Shown here: one piece after another, positions 32,354 to 41,744 of the stretch
Layout: every line of letters begins with the position of its first letter
Numbering within the stretch: position 1 is the stretch's first letter
Origin: Clostridiaceae bacterium Marseille-Q4149
Lineage (GTDB): Bacteria > Bacillota > Clostridia > Oscillospirales > Oscillospiraceae
DNA: 64,000 nucleotides
Direction: 5' to 3'
NCBI GenBank assembly: GCA_018228685.1
Contig: CP073691.1
Coordinates: 1 to 64,000, forward strand
Translations under genes and position numbers: made by a program
Notes under the pieces: generated by a model
Databases searched by the model: none
Told to the model about the DNA's origin: nothing
The model's input: the letters and a program-made list of their open reading frames with translations, nothing else

Positions 32354-32779
32354 ATGAAAAAGACTCTCGTGATCTATTGGAGCGGCACCGGCAACACCGA
32401 GGCCATGGCGGGCGCGGTGCTGGAGGGCATGAAGGCCGCCGGAGCCGACGCCGCCCTGCTGACCCCGGACCAGGTGACTCCCGCCAGCCTTTCCGGCGTG
32501 TCCTCCGTGGCCATGGGCTGCCCCGCCATGGGCAGCGAGGTGCTGGAGGAGATGGAGTTCCAGCCCATGTTCGACAGCATCAAGAACCAGATGGGCGGCA
32601 AGGCCGTGGGCCTGTTCGGCTCCTTCGGCTGGGGCGATGGCGAGTGGATGCGCAGCTGGGAGAAGGACTGCGACGACGCGGGCATCAACCGGGTGTGCGA
32701 CAGCATCACCTGCTGCGAGGCCCCGGACGACGATGTGCTGGCGGCCTGCCAGGCCATGGGCCGCAAGCTGGCGGAGTAA
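32354..32779 (+). CDS. Flavodoxin
   Basis: 141 residues from ATG 32354, after AAAGGAAGTACAA. The FMN phosphate loop is SGTGNTEAMA (about 10-19), preceded by LVIYW. GLFGSFGWGDGEWMRSW (about 86-102) forms the second FMN loop. This is the usual short-chain length. An electron carrier that can replace ferredoxin when iron is scarce, which fits the neighbouring genes. Confidence 0.92.
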   Translation: MKKTLVIYWSGTGNTEAMAGAVLEGMKAAGADAALLTPDQVTPASLSGVSSVAMGCPAMGSEVLEEMEFQPMFDSIKNQMGGKAVGLFGSFGWGDGEWMRSWEKDCDDAGINRVCDSITCCEAPDDDVLAACQAMGRKLAE

Positions 32780-32786
32780 AAGCCCC

Positions 32787-32882
32787 ATGAAGCTCCGGCG
32801 GATGCTGCGCAGGAAGCTCCTGTTCTGGGCCGCCGTGGCCGCCCTGACCCTCCTGGCCGCCGTTTATCAGGAATATATTTGA
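32787..32882 (+). CDS. 31-residue basic membrane peptide
   Basis: MKLRRMLRRKLLFWAAVAAL opens a peptide with a strongly basic start and a single hydrophobic helix, ending in YQEYI. It lies seven bases after flavodoxin; GGAG at 32772 is a weak ribosome site. Function unknown, and it may not be expressed. Confidence 0.45.
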   Translation: MKLRRMLRRKLLFWAAVAALTLLAAVYQEYI

Positions 32883-33120
32883 CTGCAATCAGTCCCCGGC
32901 GAAAGCCGGGGGCTGTTCTGCTTGCCGAAAGGGCGGTTGATGCTTTTCCCTCTCAGCCGGCTGCGCCGACAGCTCTCCCAAAGGGAGAGCCAGGACTGAC
33001 GAAAAATGCAGAAATCCCCCGCCCCGGCCCGCTGAGGGCAGCGGGCCCTACGAAATGTCTGCCGATGATGGCAGCACCGTCGTGCCTGTTCGGCTGGCGG
33101 CTTTTCTGAAAAGCAAAAAA
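32883..33120. other. Intergenic hairpin region without genes
   Basis: CCCCGGC-GAAA-GCCGGGG at 32892-32909 probably ends the flavodoxin operon. CTCTCAGCCGGCTGCGCC and GCTCTCCC-AAA-GGGAGAGC (about 32950-32990) look like an intergenic repeat type common in gut Clostridia (from memory). CGGCCCGCTGAGGGCAGCGGGCC follows near 33020-33050. No frame with a ribosome site was found. Confidence 0.5.
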
Positions 33121-33148
33121 CTCCCCTCCGGTGTGAGCCGGAGGGGAG
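33121..33148 (-). terminator. Terminator of the oxidoreductase gene
   Basis: CTCCCCTCCGG stem (11 pairs), TGTGAG loop; leftwards it is followed by TTTTTTGC. Confidence 0.85.
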
Positions 33149-33156
33149 CATTTTGC

Positions 33157-34197
33157 TTACAGGTGGTTGACGAAGCTGGTGTTGACGCTGACGGTGCGGC
33201 CGATCTCGGAGGATTTGATGCTGCCGAAGATGGCCCGCATGGTGGACAGAGCCTCCTTGCCGGAGACCTCCGGCTCCCGGTTCTGCTCCAGGGCGTCCAC
33301 AAACTCGTCGATGACGCCGGAATTGGTCTCCGGCGGGATGTTGTAGGTGGTGCTGGTGCCGTCCAGATTCCGGACCTCGATGGGGGCGGCGGGATTGTTG
33401 TTGTTATAGATCAGCATGATGCCCTTGGTGCCGTACAGGCAGGTGGACTGGCACTCGTGGCCGTACACCGTCCAGCTGGCGGCCAGGGTGCCCACTGCGC
33501 CGCCGCTCATGCGCAGGATACACAGGGCATTGTCGTCCACGGTGATGGGCGCGCCGGTGGCGGTGTGCTTGTTCAGGGTCATGACCTTGGCGGTGGTCTC
33601 GATGACCTTCTGGCCGGTGAGGTATTGCAGCAGGTCCACCTTGTGGATGCCCAGGTCCGACAGAGCGCCCATGGCGGCCTTCTGCTTGTCGAAGAACCAG
33701 GTGCTCCCGGCCTCCATGGACCAGTTCTCCGGGCCGGCGTTGCCCATGGTGGCCCGGAAGGTGATGATGTCGCCGATGATGCCGCCGTCCAGCAGCTCCT
33801 TGGCCTTGCGGTGGACGGGGTCGAAGCGCATGTTGTGGCCGATCATCAGGTGCTTGCCGTTGCGCTCGGCGGCGGCCACCATGGACTCGCACTCCGCCAG
33901 GGTCACGGCCATGGGCTTTTCGCACAGGACGTGCTTCCCGGCGTACAGGGCGTAGGTGGTGATCTCCGCATGGCTGCGGTTCTCCACGCAGATAGACACG
34001 GCGTCGATGCTGGGGTCGTTGAGCAGGTCAAAATAGGAATCGTAGACCTTGCCGCCGTATTGGGCGGCCATCTCCTGGGCACGCTGGGTGTTCAAATCGT
34101 AGTAGCCCGCCAGCTCCACATGGGGGTTGGCGGCATATTCCGGCAGATGGCGCACCTGCGCGATCTTGCCGCAGCCGATGATACCGATTCTGATCAT
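33157..34197 (-). CDS. Gfo/Idh/MocA-family oxidoreductase
   Basis: 346 residues. N-terminal Rossmann domain begins MIRIGIIGCGKIAQVRHLPE. The catalytic-loop motif CEKPMA is at about 93-98 and MIGHNMRFDPVHRKAKELL at about 119-137. GALSDLGIHKVDLLQYLTG contains the conserved D and H pair. It is an NAD(P)-dependent sugar or inositol dehydrogenase; the substrate cannot be read from sequence. ATG 34197 follows ATAGGAGGAATC. Monocistronic. Confidence 0.88.
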   Translation of the reverse strand: MIRIGIIGCGKIAQVRHLPEYAANPHVELAGYYDLNTQRAQEMAAQYGGKVYDSYFDLLNDPSIDAVSICVENRSHAEITTYALYAGKHVLCEKPMAVTLAECESMVAAAERNGKHLMIGHNMRFDPVHRKAKELLDGGIIGDIITFRATMGNAGPENWSMEAGSTWFFDKQKAAMGALSDLGIHKVDLLQYLTGQKVIETTAKVMTLNKHTATGAPITVDDNALCILRMSGGAVGTLAASWTVYGHECQSTCLYGTKGIMLIYNNNNPAAPIEVRNLDGTSTTYNIPPETNSGVIDEFVDALEQNREPEVSGKEALSTMRAIFGSIKSSEIGRTVSVNTSFVNHL

Positions 34198-34343
34198 AAT
34201 GATTCCTCCTATCCGTAATAAGCCGGCTTTCCCTCACCGGCGGGCGTTCAAGAACATTATAGCAAATTTTTTCACAATATGGAACACTTTTTTATCCCGC
34301 CGCAGGGATTTTTCCGAAATTCCCGGTCGGGACGGATAACGGG

Positions 34344-34372
34344 TTGCAATCGGCGGCAAAAGGCGGTAAACT
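34344..34372 (+). promoter_or_regulatory. SigA-type promoter of the GNAT-ROK pair
   Basis: TTGCAA (34344-34349), 17-base spacer, TAAACT (34367-34372). Confidence 0.6.
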
Positions 34373-34406
34373 GTTAAGTGCTTCGAAAGAAGGGAGGAGA
34401 CATCAT

Positions 34407-35576
34407 ATGGTATCCATTGTTGAGGTGACCACCAAGGCGCAGCTGCGCCGGTTTGTGGAATATCCCATGGAATTATACAAGGACGTGCCCCAGTACATCC
34501 CGGGCACCTATGACGACGACCTGGAGGACTGGGACAGGAAAAAGAATCCCGCCTTCGAATATTGCCAGGCCCGGTGCTGGCTGGCCATGCGGGACGGAGA
34601 GATCGTGGGCCGCATCGGCGCCATCCTCAGCCGCAAGGCCAACGAGAAGTGGCACACCAACCGCCTGCGCTTTACCCAGGTGGACTTCATCGACGACTAC
34701 CAGGTGTCCCGGGCGCTGTTTGCCACGGTGGAGGACTGGGCCCGGCAGCTGGGCTGCACCCAGATCCACGGCCCCCTGGGCTTCACGGACCTGGACCGGG
34801 AGGGCCTGCTGGTGGAGGGCTTCGACCGCCGCAGCTGTTTCTTTACTTACTATAACCACCCCTATTACAAGGACCATCTGGAGACCCTGGGCTATGCCAA
34901 GGACGTGGACTGGATCGAGGAGCTCATCACTGCGCCCACCGACGAGAAGGTCATCCAGCGGTGGGAGAAGCTCAGCAACTATGTGCTCAAGCGGCAGAAG
35001 CTCCATGTGAAGAAGGCCCGGACCCGGCTGGACTATCCCGGCCTGGTGCGGCAGGTGTTCCAGCTGGTGAACACGGCCTATTCCCCGCTGTATGGCACGG
35101 TGGAGCTGTCCGAGGCGCAGATCAAGCGCTATGCCGGGAAGTTCGCCCCGCTGATCAACCCACAGCTCACCTGCTTCGTTATGAATGAGGAAAACGAGAT
35201 GGTGGCCTTCGGCGTGGCGGCTCCCAGCATTGCCGAGGCCCTGCGCAAGCACAAGGGCAGGCTCTTCCCCACCGGATGGGTGGACCTGCTGAAGGCTTTC
35301 CGGAAGAACGACACCGTGGATCTGCTGCTGATCGCCGTGCGGCCGGACCTGCAGAGCAAGGGCGTCAACGCCGTGGTCATCAGCCAGGTGATGCGGGGTG
35401 CCTTTGACATGGGCATCCGCTGGGCCGAGACCGGCCCCATGCTGGAGATGAACCAGAAGGTCCAGACCCAGTGGCAGGGCTTCCCCCTGGAGCAGCACAA
35501 GCGCCGCCGGTGCTTCATCAAGGACCTGGCCCCGGCGGCCCAGACGGCCGCCCCCAAGGAAATGGCCGGGGTATAA
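34407..35576 (+). CDS. GNAT-fold N-acetyltransferase family protein
   Basis: 389 residues from ATG 34407, after GAAGGGAGGAGACATCAT; the in-frame extension upstream covers the promoter and is rejected. Two regions look GNAT-like: CWLAMRDGEIVGRIGAILSR (about 53-72) and the C-terminal LLIAVRPDLQSKGVNAVVISQ (about 310-330). Large acetyltransferases of this size occur in many anaerobes with no known substrate. The next gene, a ROK kinase, starts 29 bases on with a similar leader, so they are probably cotranscribed. Confidence 0.75.
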   Translation: MVSIVEVTTKAQLRRFVEYPMELYKDVPQYIPGTYDDDLEDWDRKKNPAFEYCQARCWLAMRDGEIVGRIGAILSRKANEKWHTNRLRFTQVDFIDDYQVSRALFATVEDWARQLGCTQIHGPLGFTDLDREGLLVEGFDRRSCFFTYYNHPYYKDHLETLGYAKDVDWIEELITAPTDEKVIQRWEKLSNYVLKRQKLHVKKARTRLDYPGLVRQVFQLVNTAYSPLYGTVELSEAQIKRYAGKFAPLINPQLTCFVMNEENEMVAFGVAAPSIAEALRKHKGRLFPTGWVDLLKAFRKNDTVDLLLIAVRPDLQSKGVNAVVISQVMRGAFDMGIRWAETGPMLEMNQKVQTQWQGFPLEQHKRRRCFIKDLAPAAQTAAPKEMAGV

Positions 35577-35605
35577 CACATCACCTGGGATGGGAGGAAC
35601 ATCAT

Positions 35606-36532
35606 ATGATTCGCATTGGAATTGATCTGGGCGGCACCAACATCGCCGTGGGCGCGGTGGACGACGGCCACGCCATCGTCTCCCGGGTCAGCGTGCCCAC
35701 CCTGGCCTACCGTCCGGCGGCGGAGGTGGTGGGGGATATGGGCGACGCCGTGGAGGCGGCCCTGGCCAAGGCCGGGCTGTCCATCGGCGACTGCCGCAGC
35801 ATCGGCATCGGCTCGCCGGGTACCTGCAACTCCGCCGCAGGGGTGGTGGAGCGGGCCTATAACCTGGGCTGGGACCACGTTCCCGTGTGCCGGATGCTGG
35901 AGGAGCGGTTCCATGTGCCCTGCCGCCTCAGCAACGACGCCAATTGCGCCGCTCTTGCCGAGCAGGTGGCCGGGGCGGCGGTGGGCCACGACAACGTGGT
36001 GCTCATCACCCTGGGCACCGGCGTAGGCGGCGGCATCATCATCGGCGGGAAAATTTATGACGGTATGCGGGGGGCCGGGGCCGAGCTGGGCCACACCCTG
36101 CTGGTGCTGGACGGCGAGCCCTGCACCTGCGGCCGCCGGGGCTGCTGGGAGGCGTATTCCTCCGCCACGGCCCTGATCCGTCAGGCCCGGCAGGCGGCGG
36201 CGGAGCATCCGGAGTCCCTGCTGGCGGGGGCGGAGGAGATCACCGGAAAGACCGTGTTTGACGCGGCGGACCGGGGAGACGAGACCGCCAACGCCGTGGT
36301 GGACCGCTTCTGCGACTATCTGGGGGCGGGAGTGACCAACATCGTCAACGCCCTGGCTCCGGAGGTGATCCTCATCGGCGGCGGCATCAGCCGACAGGGG
36401 GAGCGCCTGCTGGCCCCGGTGCGCCGGTATGTGGAGAAAAACTGCTTCGGCGGTAAGGATGGGGCCATCCCCATCATCGCCGCGGCCCGGCTGGGCAACG
36501 ATGCCGGTATCATCGGCGCTGCCGCCCTGTAA
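35606..36532 (+). CDS. glcK: ROK-family glucokinase
   Basis: 308 residues. ATP-binding DLGGTNIAVGAVDD at 7-20, the sugar-binding and catalytic LSNDANCAALAEQ (about 112-124), TLGTGVGGGIIIGG, ELGH at about 170, and the ROK zinc motif CTCGRRGCWE (about 180-189). This fits the glucokinase branch of the family. GGGAGGAACATCAT precedes ATG 35606. A shared terminator with the convergent MATE gene follows. Confidence 0.88.
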   Translation: MIRIGIDLGGTNIAVGAVDDGHAIVSRVSVPTLAYRPAAEVVGDMGDAVEAALAKAGLSIGDCRSIGIGSPGTCNSAAGVVERAYNLGWDHVPVCRMLEERFHVPCRLSNDANCAALAEQVAGAAVGHDNVVLITLGTGVGGGIIIGGKIYDGMRGAGAELGHTLLVLDGEPCTCGRRGCWEAYSSATALIRQARQAAAEHPESLLAGAEEITGKTVFDAADRGDETANAVVDRFCDYLGAGVTNIVNALAPEVILIGGGISRQGERLLAPVRRYVEKNCFGGKDGAIPIIAAARLGNDAGIIGAAAL

Positions 36533-36540
36533 AGTATGAA

Positions 36541-36585
36541 AAAAGACAGACAGCGAGGCTGTGAGGCCCGCTGCCTGTCTTTTTT
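36541..36585. terminator. Bidirectional terminator of glcK and the MATE gene
   Basis: AAAAGACAG and CAGCG pair with CGCTG and CTGTCTTTT around a GC-rich loop; A-run on one side, T-run on the other, overlapping the MATE stop codon. Confidence 0.85.
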
Positions 36586-37951
36586 ATCGGATTTTTTCCA
36601 GGCGCTGCTGGCGGTCCATGTCCCGCAGGACCCCCAGCACCAGGGGCACCGTCAGGGCGAAGGCGCACACGTCCGACACCGGCTGGGCCAGCTGCACCCC
36701 CAGCTCCCCCCAGATATGGGGCAGGGCCAGCACCGCCGGGATGAAGAACAGCCCCTGCCGGGCTACCGCCAGCACCGAGGCCTGCCAAACCTTGTTGATG
36801 GTCTGGGTCAGCATGCTGGAGATGACGATGACGCCGCACAGCGGGAAGGCCAGGCACTGCAACCGCAGGGCCCGGGCTCCGAAGGCGATGACCTCCGGGT
36901 CGTTGCGGAACACGGCGATGATCTGGGGAGCCAGGACCAGGCCCAGAACCGAAACCGCCGTCAGGAACACCGTGGACCACTTGACGCAGAAGCGGAAGCC
37001 CTCCTTCACCCGGTGATACAGCCCCGCGCCATAGTTGAAGCCGCACACCGGCTGGAATCCCTGACCGAAGCCGATCAGGGCGGACTGGGCCAGCATCATG
37101 GCCCGGCTTACCACGCTCATGGCGGCAATGGCCGCGTCGCCATACAGCCCGGCGCTGCGGTTGAGGCAGATGGTGGCGATGCTGGCCAGCCCCTGGCGGC
37201 ACAGGGAGGGCAGACCGCCCTTGCCGATCTCCACGAACAGGTCCCGGCGGAAGCACAGGTTTTTCAGCCGGATCCGCAGGTTGCCGCCCCGGGCGCAGCC
37301 CAGAAGCAGCATGCAGAAGGAGGCCAGTTGGCTGAGGATGGTGGCCAGAGCCGCTCCGGCCACCCCCATGTTCAGCCTGAAGATCAAGAGCGGGTCCAGC
37401 CCCACGTTCAGCACCGCCCCGGCGGCGATGCCCACCATGCCGTAGGCGGCGCTGCCCTGAAAGCGCAGCTGGTTGTTCAGCACGAAGGACGCCGTCATAT
37501 ACGGGGCCCCCAGCAGGATGATCCGCAGATAGCTGCGGGCGTAGGAGAGGATGGTGTCCGTGGAGCCCAGCAGCCGGGCCAGAGGCGTCAGGAAGATCTG
37601 GCCCAGCACCAGGATGACGCACCCGGCCAGAAAGGCCAGGGTCACGCCGGTGGCGGCCATTTTTTCGGCGTCGGCGGTTTCGTGGCGGCCCAGCTGGCGG
37701 GAGATATAGTTGCCGGAGCCGTGGCCGAAGAAGAAGCCCACCGCCTGGATCACCGCCATCAGGGAGAACACCACGCCCACCGCGCCGGTGGCGCTGTTGC
37801 TGTGGAGCTGGCCCACGAAATAGGTGTCCACCATGTTATAGCAGGCGGTGACCATCATGCTGATGATGGTGGGGACCGCCATTTTGCACACCAGATGGCC
37901 TACCGGCCGGCCGGTAAGCTCCTGGAATTTTGCTTCCTGTTTGTCGTTCAC
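36584..37951 (-). CDS. MATE-family efflux transporter
   Basis: 455 residues, twelve hydrophobic segments. NorM/DinF-type multidrug or Na+/H+-drug antiporter: MAVPTIISMMVTACYNMVDTYFVGQL near the N-terminus and GFGQGFQPVCGFNYGAGLY in the second half are family signatures. The start is GTG 37951, with GCGGAGGTAAAAC upstream. It follows the ileS terminator at a short distance and probably has its own promoter, which could not be identified. Confidence 0.9.
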   Translation of the reverse strand: MNDKQEAKFQELTGRPVGHLVCKMAVPTIISMMVTACYNMVDTYFVGQLHSNSATGAVGVVFSLMAVIQAVGFFFGHGSGNYISRQLGRHETADAEKMAATGVTLAFLAGCVILVLGQIFLTPLARLLGSTDTILSYARSYLRIILLGAPYMTASFVLNNQLRFQGSAAYGMVGIAAGAVLNVGLDPLLIFRLNMGVAGAALATILSQLASFCMLLLGCARGGNLRIRLKNLCFRRDLFVEIGKGGLPSLCRQGLASIATICLNRSAGLYGDAAIAAMSVVSRAMMLAQSALIGFGQGFQPVCGFNYGAGLYHRVKEGFRFCVKWSTVFLTAVSVLGLVLAPQIIAVFRNDPEVIAFGARALRLQCLAFPLCGVIVISSMLTQTINKVWQASVLAVARQGLFFIPAVLALPHIWGELGVQLAQPVSDVCAFALTVPLVLGVLRDMDRQQRLEKIR

Positions 37952-37997
37952 GTTTTACCTCCGCAGGCGGATGCCGCATCCGCCCGAAAATTTCAGC

Positions 37998-38025
37998 CGG
38001 GGCGGGGCACAGCGGCCCCGCCCCG
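37998..38025 (-). terminator. Terminator of ileS
   Basis: Perfect 11-base stem CGGGGCGGGGC with a six-base loop; leftwards it is followed by GCTGAAATTTTC. A second palindrome GCGGATGCCGCATCCGC lies at 37969-37985. Confidence 0.75.
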
Positions 38026-38046
38026 TTGGTCAGATCAAATGGGCGA

Positions 38047-40815
38047 TTATTCCACCACGGGCAGCGCCTTCACCACGGCGGCGCACCGGGGGCACAGGGT
38101 GTCGTGCCCGGCCACGGTGCCCACGCTGGTGAGCACCTTCCAGCAGCGGGCGCACTTGACGCCCTGGGCGGGGGCCACGGTGACGGACAGGGCGTCGCCC
38201 ACGGTGACCCGGACCTGGGACACGATCAGCAGGTCCGCCAGGGTATCGGCGTCCATGTCCGCCAGGAAAGCGTCCTCGGCGGGAACGGTGACGTCCACCT
38301 CCGCCTCCAGGCTCTTGCCGATGGTCTTGTCGGCCCGGGCCTGCTCCAGCGCGCCGTTGACGGCGCTGCGGACGGCGGCGATGCGGGCCCAGCGGTCCAT
38401 GGCGTCCTCCGGCAGGGCGTAGTCCTCGTAGGGCTGCACCATGCAGTTAAACAGCACGCTGCGGCCGTCGTCGGCCTGCCGGTGGGGCATGGCCAGCCAG
38501 ATCTCCTCGCAGGTGAAGGCCAGGATCGGCGCGAACATCCGGGTCATGGCGTCCACGATCAGGAACAGGGCGGTCTGGGCGCTGCGGCGGCTGAGGCTGT
38601 TTTCCCCGTCGCAGTACAGGCGGTCCTTGATGATGTCGAAATAGAAGGAGCTCAGGTCCACCACGCAGAAGTCGTTGATGGCGTGGGACACGGCGTGGAA
38701 CTCGTAGGCGTCGTAGCTGTCGAACACCCGGCGGATCAGGCTGTTGAGCCGGGTGACGGCCCAGCGGTCCAGCTCCTGCATATCGGCGGCGGCCACCAGC
38801 TGCTCCGGATCGAAGCCGGTGAGGTTGTCCAGGCAGAACTTGGCGGTGTTGCGGAACTTCAGATAATTCTGGCTCAGCTGCTTGAAGATGTCGTCGGAGC
38901 AGCGGACGTCCACATGATAGTCGGAGGAGCCAGCCCACAGGCGCAGCAGGTCCGCGCCGTACTTGTTGAAGATCTCGGCGGGGTCCATGCCGTTGCCCAG
39001 GGACTTGTGCATGGCGCGGCCCTGGCCGTCCACGGTCCAGCCGTGGGTCAGGCACTCCTTGAAGGGTGCGCCCCGGCCCAGGGCGCCCACGGCCACCAGC
39101 AGGGAGCTCTGGAACCAGCCGCGATACTGGTCCAAACCCTCGATATACATGGTGGCAGGCCAGAAGCCCTGGTCCCGCTCCATGGCGGCGTAGTGGGTGG
39201 AGCCGGAGTCGAACCAGCCGTCCAGGGTGTCGGTCTCCTTCTCGAAGCCGGCGTTCTTGCCGCAGTGGGGGCAGGTGAAGCCCTCCGGCAGCATATCCTC
39301 CGCCTCCATCTCGAACCAGGCGTTGGAGCCCTTCTTTTCAAAGATATTGGCGATGGCGTCGATGGTCTTGTCGGTGCAGATGGGCTTGCCGCAGTCCTTG
39401 CAGTAGAACACCGGGATGGGCAGGCCCCAGCGGCGCTGGCGGCTGATGCACCAGTCGGTGCGCTCCAGGACCATGGACCGCAGACGGTCCTTGCCCCAGG
39501 AGGGGACCCAGCGCACGTCCTCGCAGGCGGCGATGGCGTCGTCCTTGAAGGACTCCACGGAGCAGAACCACTGGGGGGTGGCCCGGAAGATGATGGGCTT
39601 CTTGCAGCGCCAGCAGTGGGGATAGCTGTGGACGATCTCCTGGCTGGCAAACAGGGAACCGGCCTCCTTCATATCCTGAAGGATCACGGGGTTGGATTCC
39701 TCGGTCTTCATGCCGGCATACTTGCCGGCGTAGTCCGTGTGGCGGCCCTGGTCGTCCACGGGGACCACCATGTCCATGCCGTAGCGCAGGCAGGTCTGAT
39801 AGTCGTCGGCACCGAAGCCGGGGGCGGTGTGGACGCAGCCGGTACCGGAGTCCATGGTGACATAGTCCGCCAGCACCAGGCGGCTGGTCTTGGGCAGGAA
39901 GGGATGGCTGGCCAGCATATTCTCATAGAAGGAGCCGGGGTGGGTCTCCACGATCTCATAGCTGTCGAAGCCGCCGATGCCCATGACCTTCTCCGTCAGG
40001 GCCTCGGCCATGATATACAGCTCGCCGTTGGGGGCCTTCACCACGGCGTAGCTCTCGTCGGGGTGCAGGGCGATGGCCAGGTTGCCGGGCAGGGTCCAGA
40101 TGGTGGTGGTCCAGATGACGAAGCTCAGCTTGCTCTTGTCCAGGTGGGAGAGCTTGCCCAGGTCGTCGTTCATGGGGAACTTCACATACACCGTGGTGCA
40201 GGGGTCGTCCTGATACTCGATCTCGGCCTCGGCCAGGGCGGTCTCGTCGTGGGGGCACCAGTACACGGGCTTGAGGCCCTTGTAGATGTGGCCGTTTTTA
40301 TACATCTGGCCGAAGACACGGACCTCCCGGGCCTCGAAGCCCGGGTCCATGGTCTTGTAGGGGTGCTCCCAGTCGGCCACCACGCCCATGCGCTTAAAGC
40401 CCTCCCGCTGGACGTCGATATAGTGGTCGGCGAACTGGTGGCAGGCGGAGCGGAACTCCGCCACGCTCATGGCCTTGTGGTTGAGCTTGTTCTGCTTGAT
40501 GATGGCGGACTCAATGGGCATGCCGTGGTTATCCCAGCCGGGGATATAGGGGGTGTAATAGCCCCGCATGGCATAGCTGCGGTTGATGAAGTCCTTCAGG
40601 GCCTTGTTCAGGGCGTGGCCCATGTGCAGGGCGCCGTTGGAGAAGGGAGGGCCGTCGTGGAGGGAGAACAGGGGCTTTCCCTCGTTCTTCTTCAGCAGCT
40701 CGTTGTAAAGGTCCAGCTGCTCCCAATAGCGCAGCATCTCCGGCTCCCGCTTGGGCAGGCCCGCCCGCATGGGAAAGCCGGACTTGGGCATATTCAGCGT
40801 CTTTTTGTACTCCAT
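38047..40815 (-). CDS. ileS: Isoleucyl-tRNA synthetase
   Basis: 922 residues. Class I synthetase that charges tRNA-Ile and edits valine. The HIGH motif reads HMGH in PFSNGALHMGHALNKALKD (about 56-74), and KMSKS reads MHKSLGN (about 605). The editing CP1 domain includes TTTIWTLPGNLAIALHP and TAPGFGADDY. The C-terminal zinc finger is CARCWKVL...LCPRC. This is the bacterial-type length. ATG 40815 follows TGGAGGTAACAC. Expression is controlled by the T-box upstream. Confidence 0.96.
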   Translation of the reverse strand: MEYKKTLNMPKSGFPMRAGLPKREPEMLRYWEQLDLYNELLKKNEGKPLFSLHDGPPFSNGALHMGHALNKALKDFINRSYAMRGYYTPYIPGWDNHGMPIESAIIKQNKLNHKAMSVAEFRSACHQFADHYIDVQREGFKRMGVVADWEHPYKTMDPGFEAREVRVFGQMYKNGHIYKGLKPVYWCPHDETALAEAEIEYQDDPCTTVYVKFPMNDDLGKLSHLDKSKLSFVIWTTTIWTLPGNLAIALHPDESYAVVKAPNGELYIMAEALTEKVMGIGGFDSYEIVETHPGSFYENMLASHPFLPKTSRLVLADYVTMDSGTGCVHTAPGFGADDYQTCLRYGMDMVVPVDDQGRHTDYAGKYAGMKTEESNPVILQDMKEAGSLFASQEIVHSYPHCWRCKKPIIFRATPQWFCSVESFKDDAIAACEDVRWVPSWGKDRLRSMVLERTDWCISRQRRWGLPIPVFYCKDCGKPICTDKTIDAIANIFEKKGSNAWFEMEAEDMLPEGFTCPHCGKNAGFEKETDTLDGWFDSGSTHYAAMERDQGFWPATMYIEGLDQYRGWFQSSLLVAVGALGRGAPFKECLTHGWTVDGQGRAMHKSLGNGMDPAEIFNKYGADLLRLWAGSSDYHVDVRCSDDIFKQLSQNYLKFRNTAKFCLDNLTGFDPEQLVAAADMQELDRWAVTRLNSLIRRVFDSYDAYEFHAVSHAINDFCVVDLSSFYFDIIKDRLYCDGENSLSRRSAQTALFLIVDAMTRMFAPILAFTCEEIWLAMPHRQADDGRSVLFNCMVQPYEDYALPEDAMDRWARIAAVRSAVNGALEQARADKTIGKSLEAEVDVTVPAEDAFLADMDADTLADLLIVSQVRVTVGDALSVTVAPAQGVKCARCWKVLTSVGTVAGHDTLCPRCAAVVKALPVVE

Positions 40816-40852
40816 GTGTTACCTCCATTATAAACATGACATTTTATATTGC

Positions 40853-41135
40853 AAAAAATAAAAGGCCCTTGTCTCCCATAAGAGACAAAGGCCGGAAAAC
40901 CTCTGCGGTACCACTCTTGTTGCCGCGCCGGGGCGCAGCCGCTCTGCCCCACCATCCGTGGGCGAGGGATGATAACGGCCCTCCGCCGTCCGCACCTAAT
41001 CCGAAAAGTCGTTTCAGCCGGATGCTCCGGGGTGATATTCGCGGCTTCCCCCGTGACCGCCTTGCACCAAACGGCGGCTCTCTTGGCATCGGGAGGGAGC
41101 GCTACTGGTCCCCATCACTGCATTTGCACTCGATA
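40853..41135 (-). ncRNA. T-box leader of ileS
   Basis: Read leftwards. The T-box sequence AGAGTGGTACCGCAGAGG (complement of about 40901-40918) lies before the terminator stem GGCCTTTGTCTC/GAGACAAGGGCC (40864-40893), which runs into a T-rich tail at 40853-40863. Stem I carries GAATATCACC, giving the Ile codon ATC as specifier (complement of 41034-41036). Uncharged tRNA-Ile would stabilise the antiterminator and allow ileS transcription. Confidence 0.9.
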
Positions 41136-41141
41136 TGACAT

Positions 41142-41170
41142 AATATAGCCACTTTTCCCGGTTTTGTCAA
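41142..41170 (-). promoter_or_regulatory. SigA-type promoter of ileS
   Basis: Reading leftwards, TTGACA (41170-41165), 17-base spacer, TATATT (41147-41142). Confidence 0.75.
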
Positions 41171-41189
41171 CGGGAAAATAAGGGAAATT

Positions 41190-41636
41190 TTACTTTTCCC
41201 GGAGGCCCCGGAAAAATTCCCGCAGGACCCGGGCGCATTCCTCCTCCAGCACGCCGCCCACCAGGGCAGGGGGGTGGGGGAAGTCCTCCATGAACAGGTT
41301 CATCACCCCGCCGCAGGCCCCCATCTCCCGGTCCCGGGCCCCGAAATACACCCGGCTGACCCGGGCGTTGAGAATGGCCCCGGCGCACATGGGGCAGGGC
41401 TCCAGGGTCACATACAGGGTGCAGCCGTCCAGCCGCCAGGTGCCTAGGGCGCGGTTGGCCTGGGCCATGGCCTCCATCTCCGCATGGGACCAGGCGGCCT
41501 GGCGCTCCTCACGGCGGTTGCGGCCCCGGCCCACCACCGCGCCGTCCTTGACGATGACGCAGCCCACTGGCACCTCGCCGCAGGCGGCGGCCTGCCGGGC
41601 CAGGTCCAGGGCCTGGCGCATATATTTCTCGTGCAT
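41190..41636 (-). CDS. tadA: tRNA-specific adenosine deaminase
   Basis: 148 residues. Makes inosine at the wobble position of tRNA-Arg(ACG). Zinc and catalytic motifs are HAEMEA (about 50) and PCPMCAGAI (about 80-88), with VGCVIVKDG in the first strand. A GTG three codons upstream overlaps the GGGAGGTG ribosome site, so ATG 41636 (MHEKYMRQAL) is chosen. Monocistronic, divergent from yaaL. Confidence 0.92.
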   Translation of the reverse strand: MHEKYMRQALDLARQAAACGEVPVGCVIVKDGAVVGRGRNRREERQAAWSHAEMEAMAQANRALGTWRLDGCTLYVTLEPCPMCAGAILNARVSRVYFGARDREMGACGGVMNLFMEDFPHPPALVGGVLEEECARVLREFFRGLREK

Positions 41637-41744
41637 TCTCCGCACCTCCCGGAAATTTTTGCTTGTCCCCCGGGTTAAAGCCTGTCATATCTGTCCAAAA
41701 TAACCGTACAAATAGGTTACAGGCATGTGCCAGGAGGGATCACC

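Noticed and set aside
37930..40833. 967-codon open frame opposite ileS
   Set aside because: Antisense shadow of ileS; His/Val/Gly-rich with no recognisable domain, while ileS is complete on the other strand.
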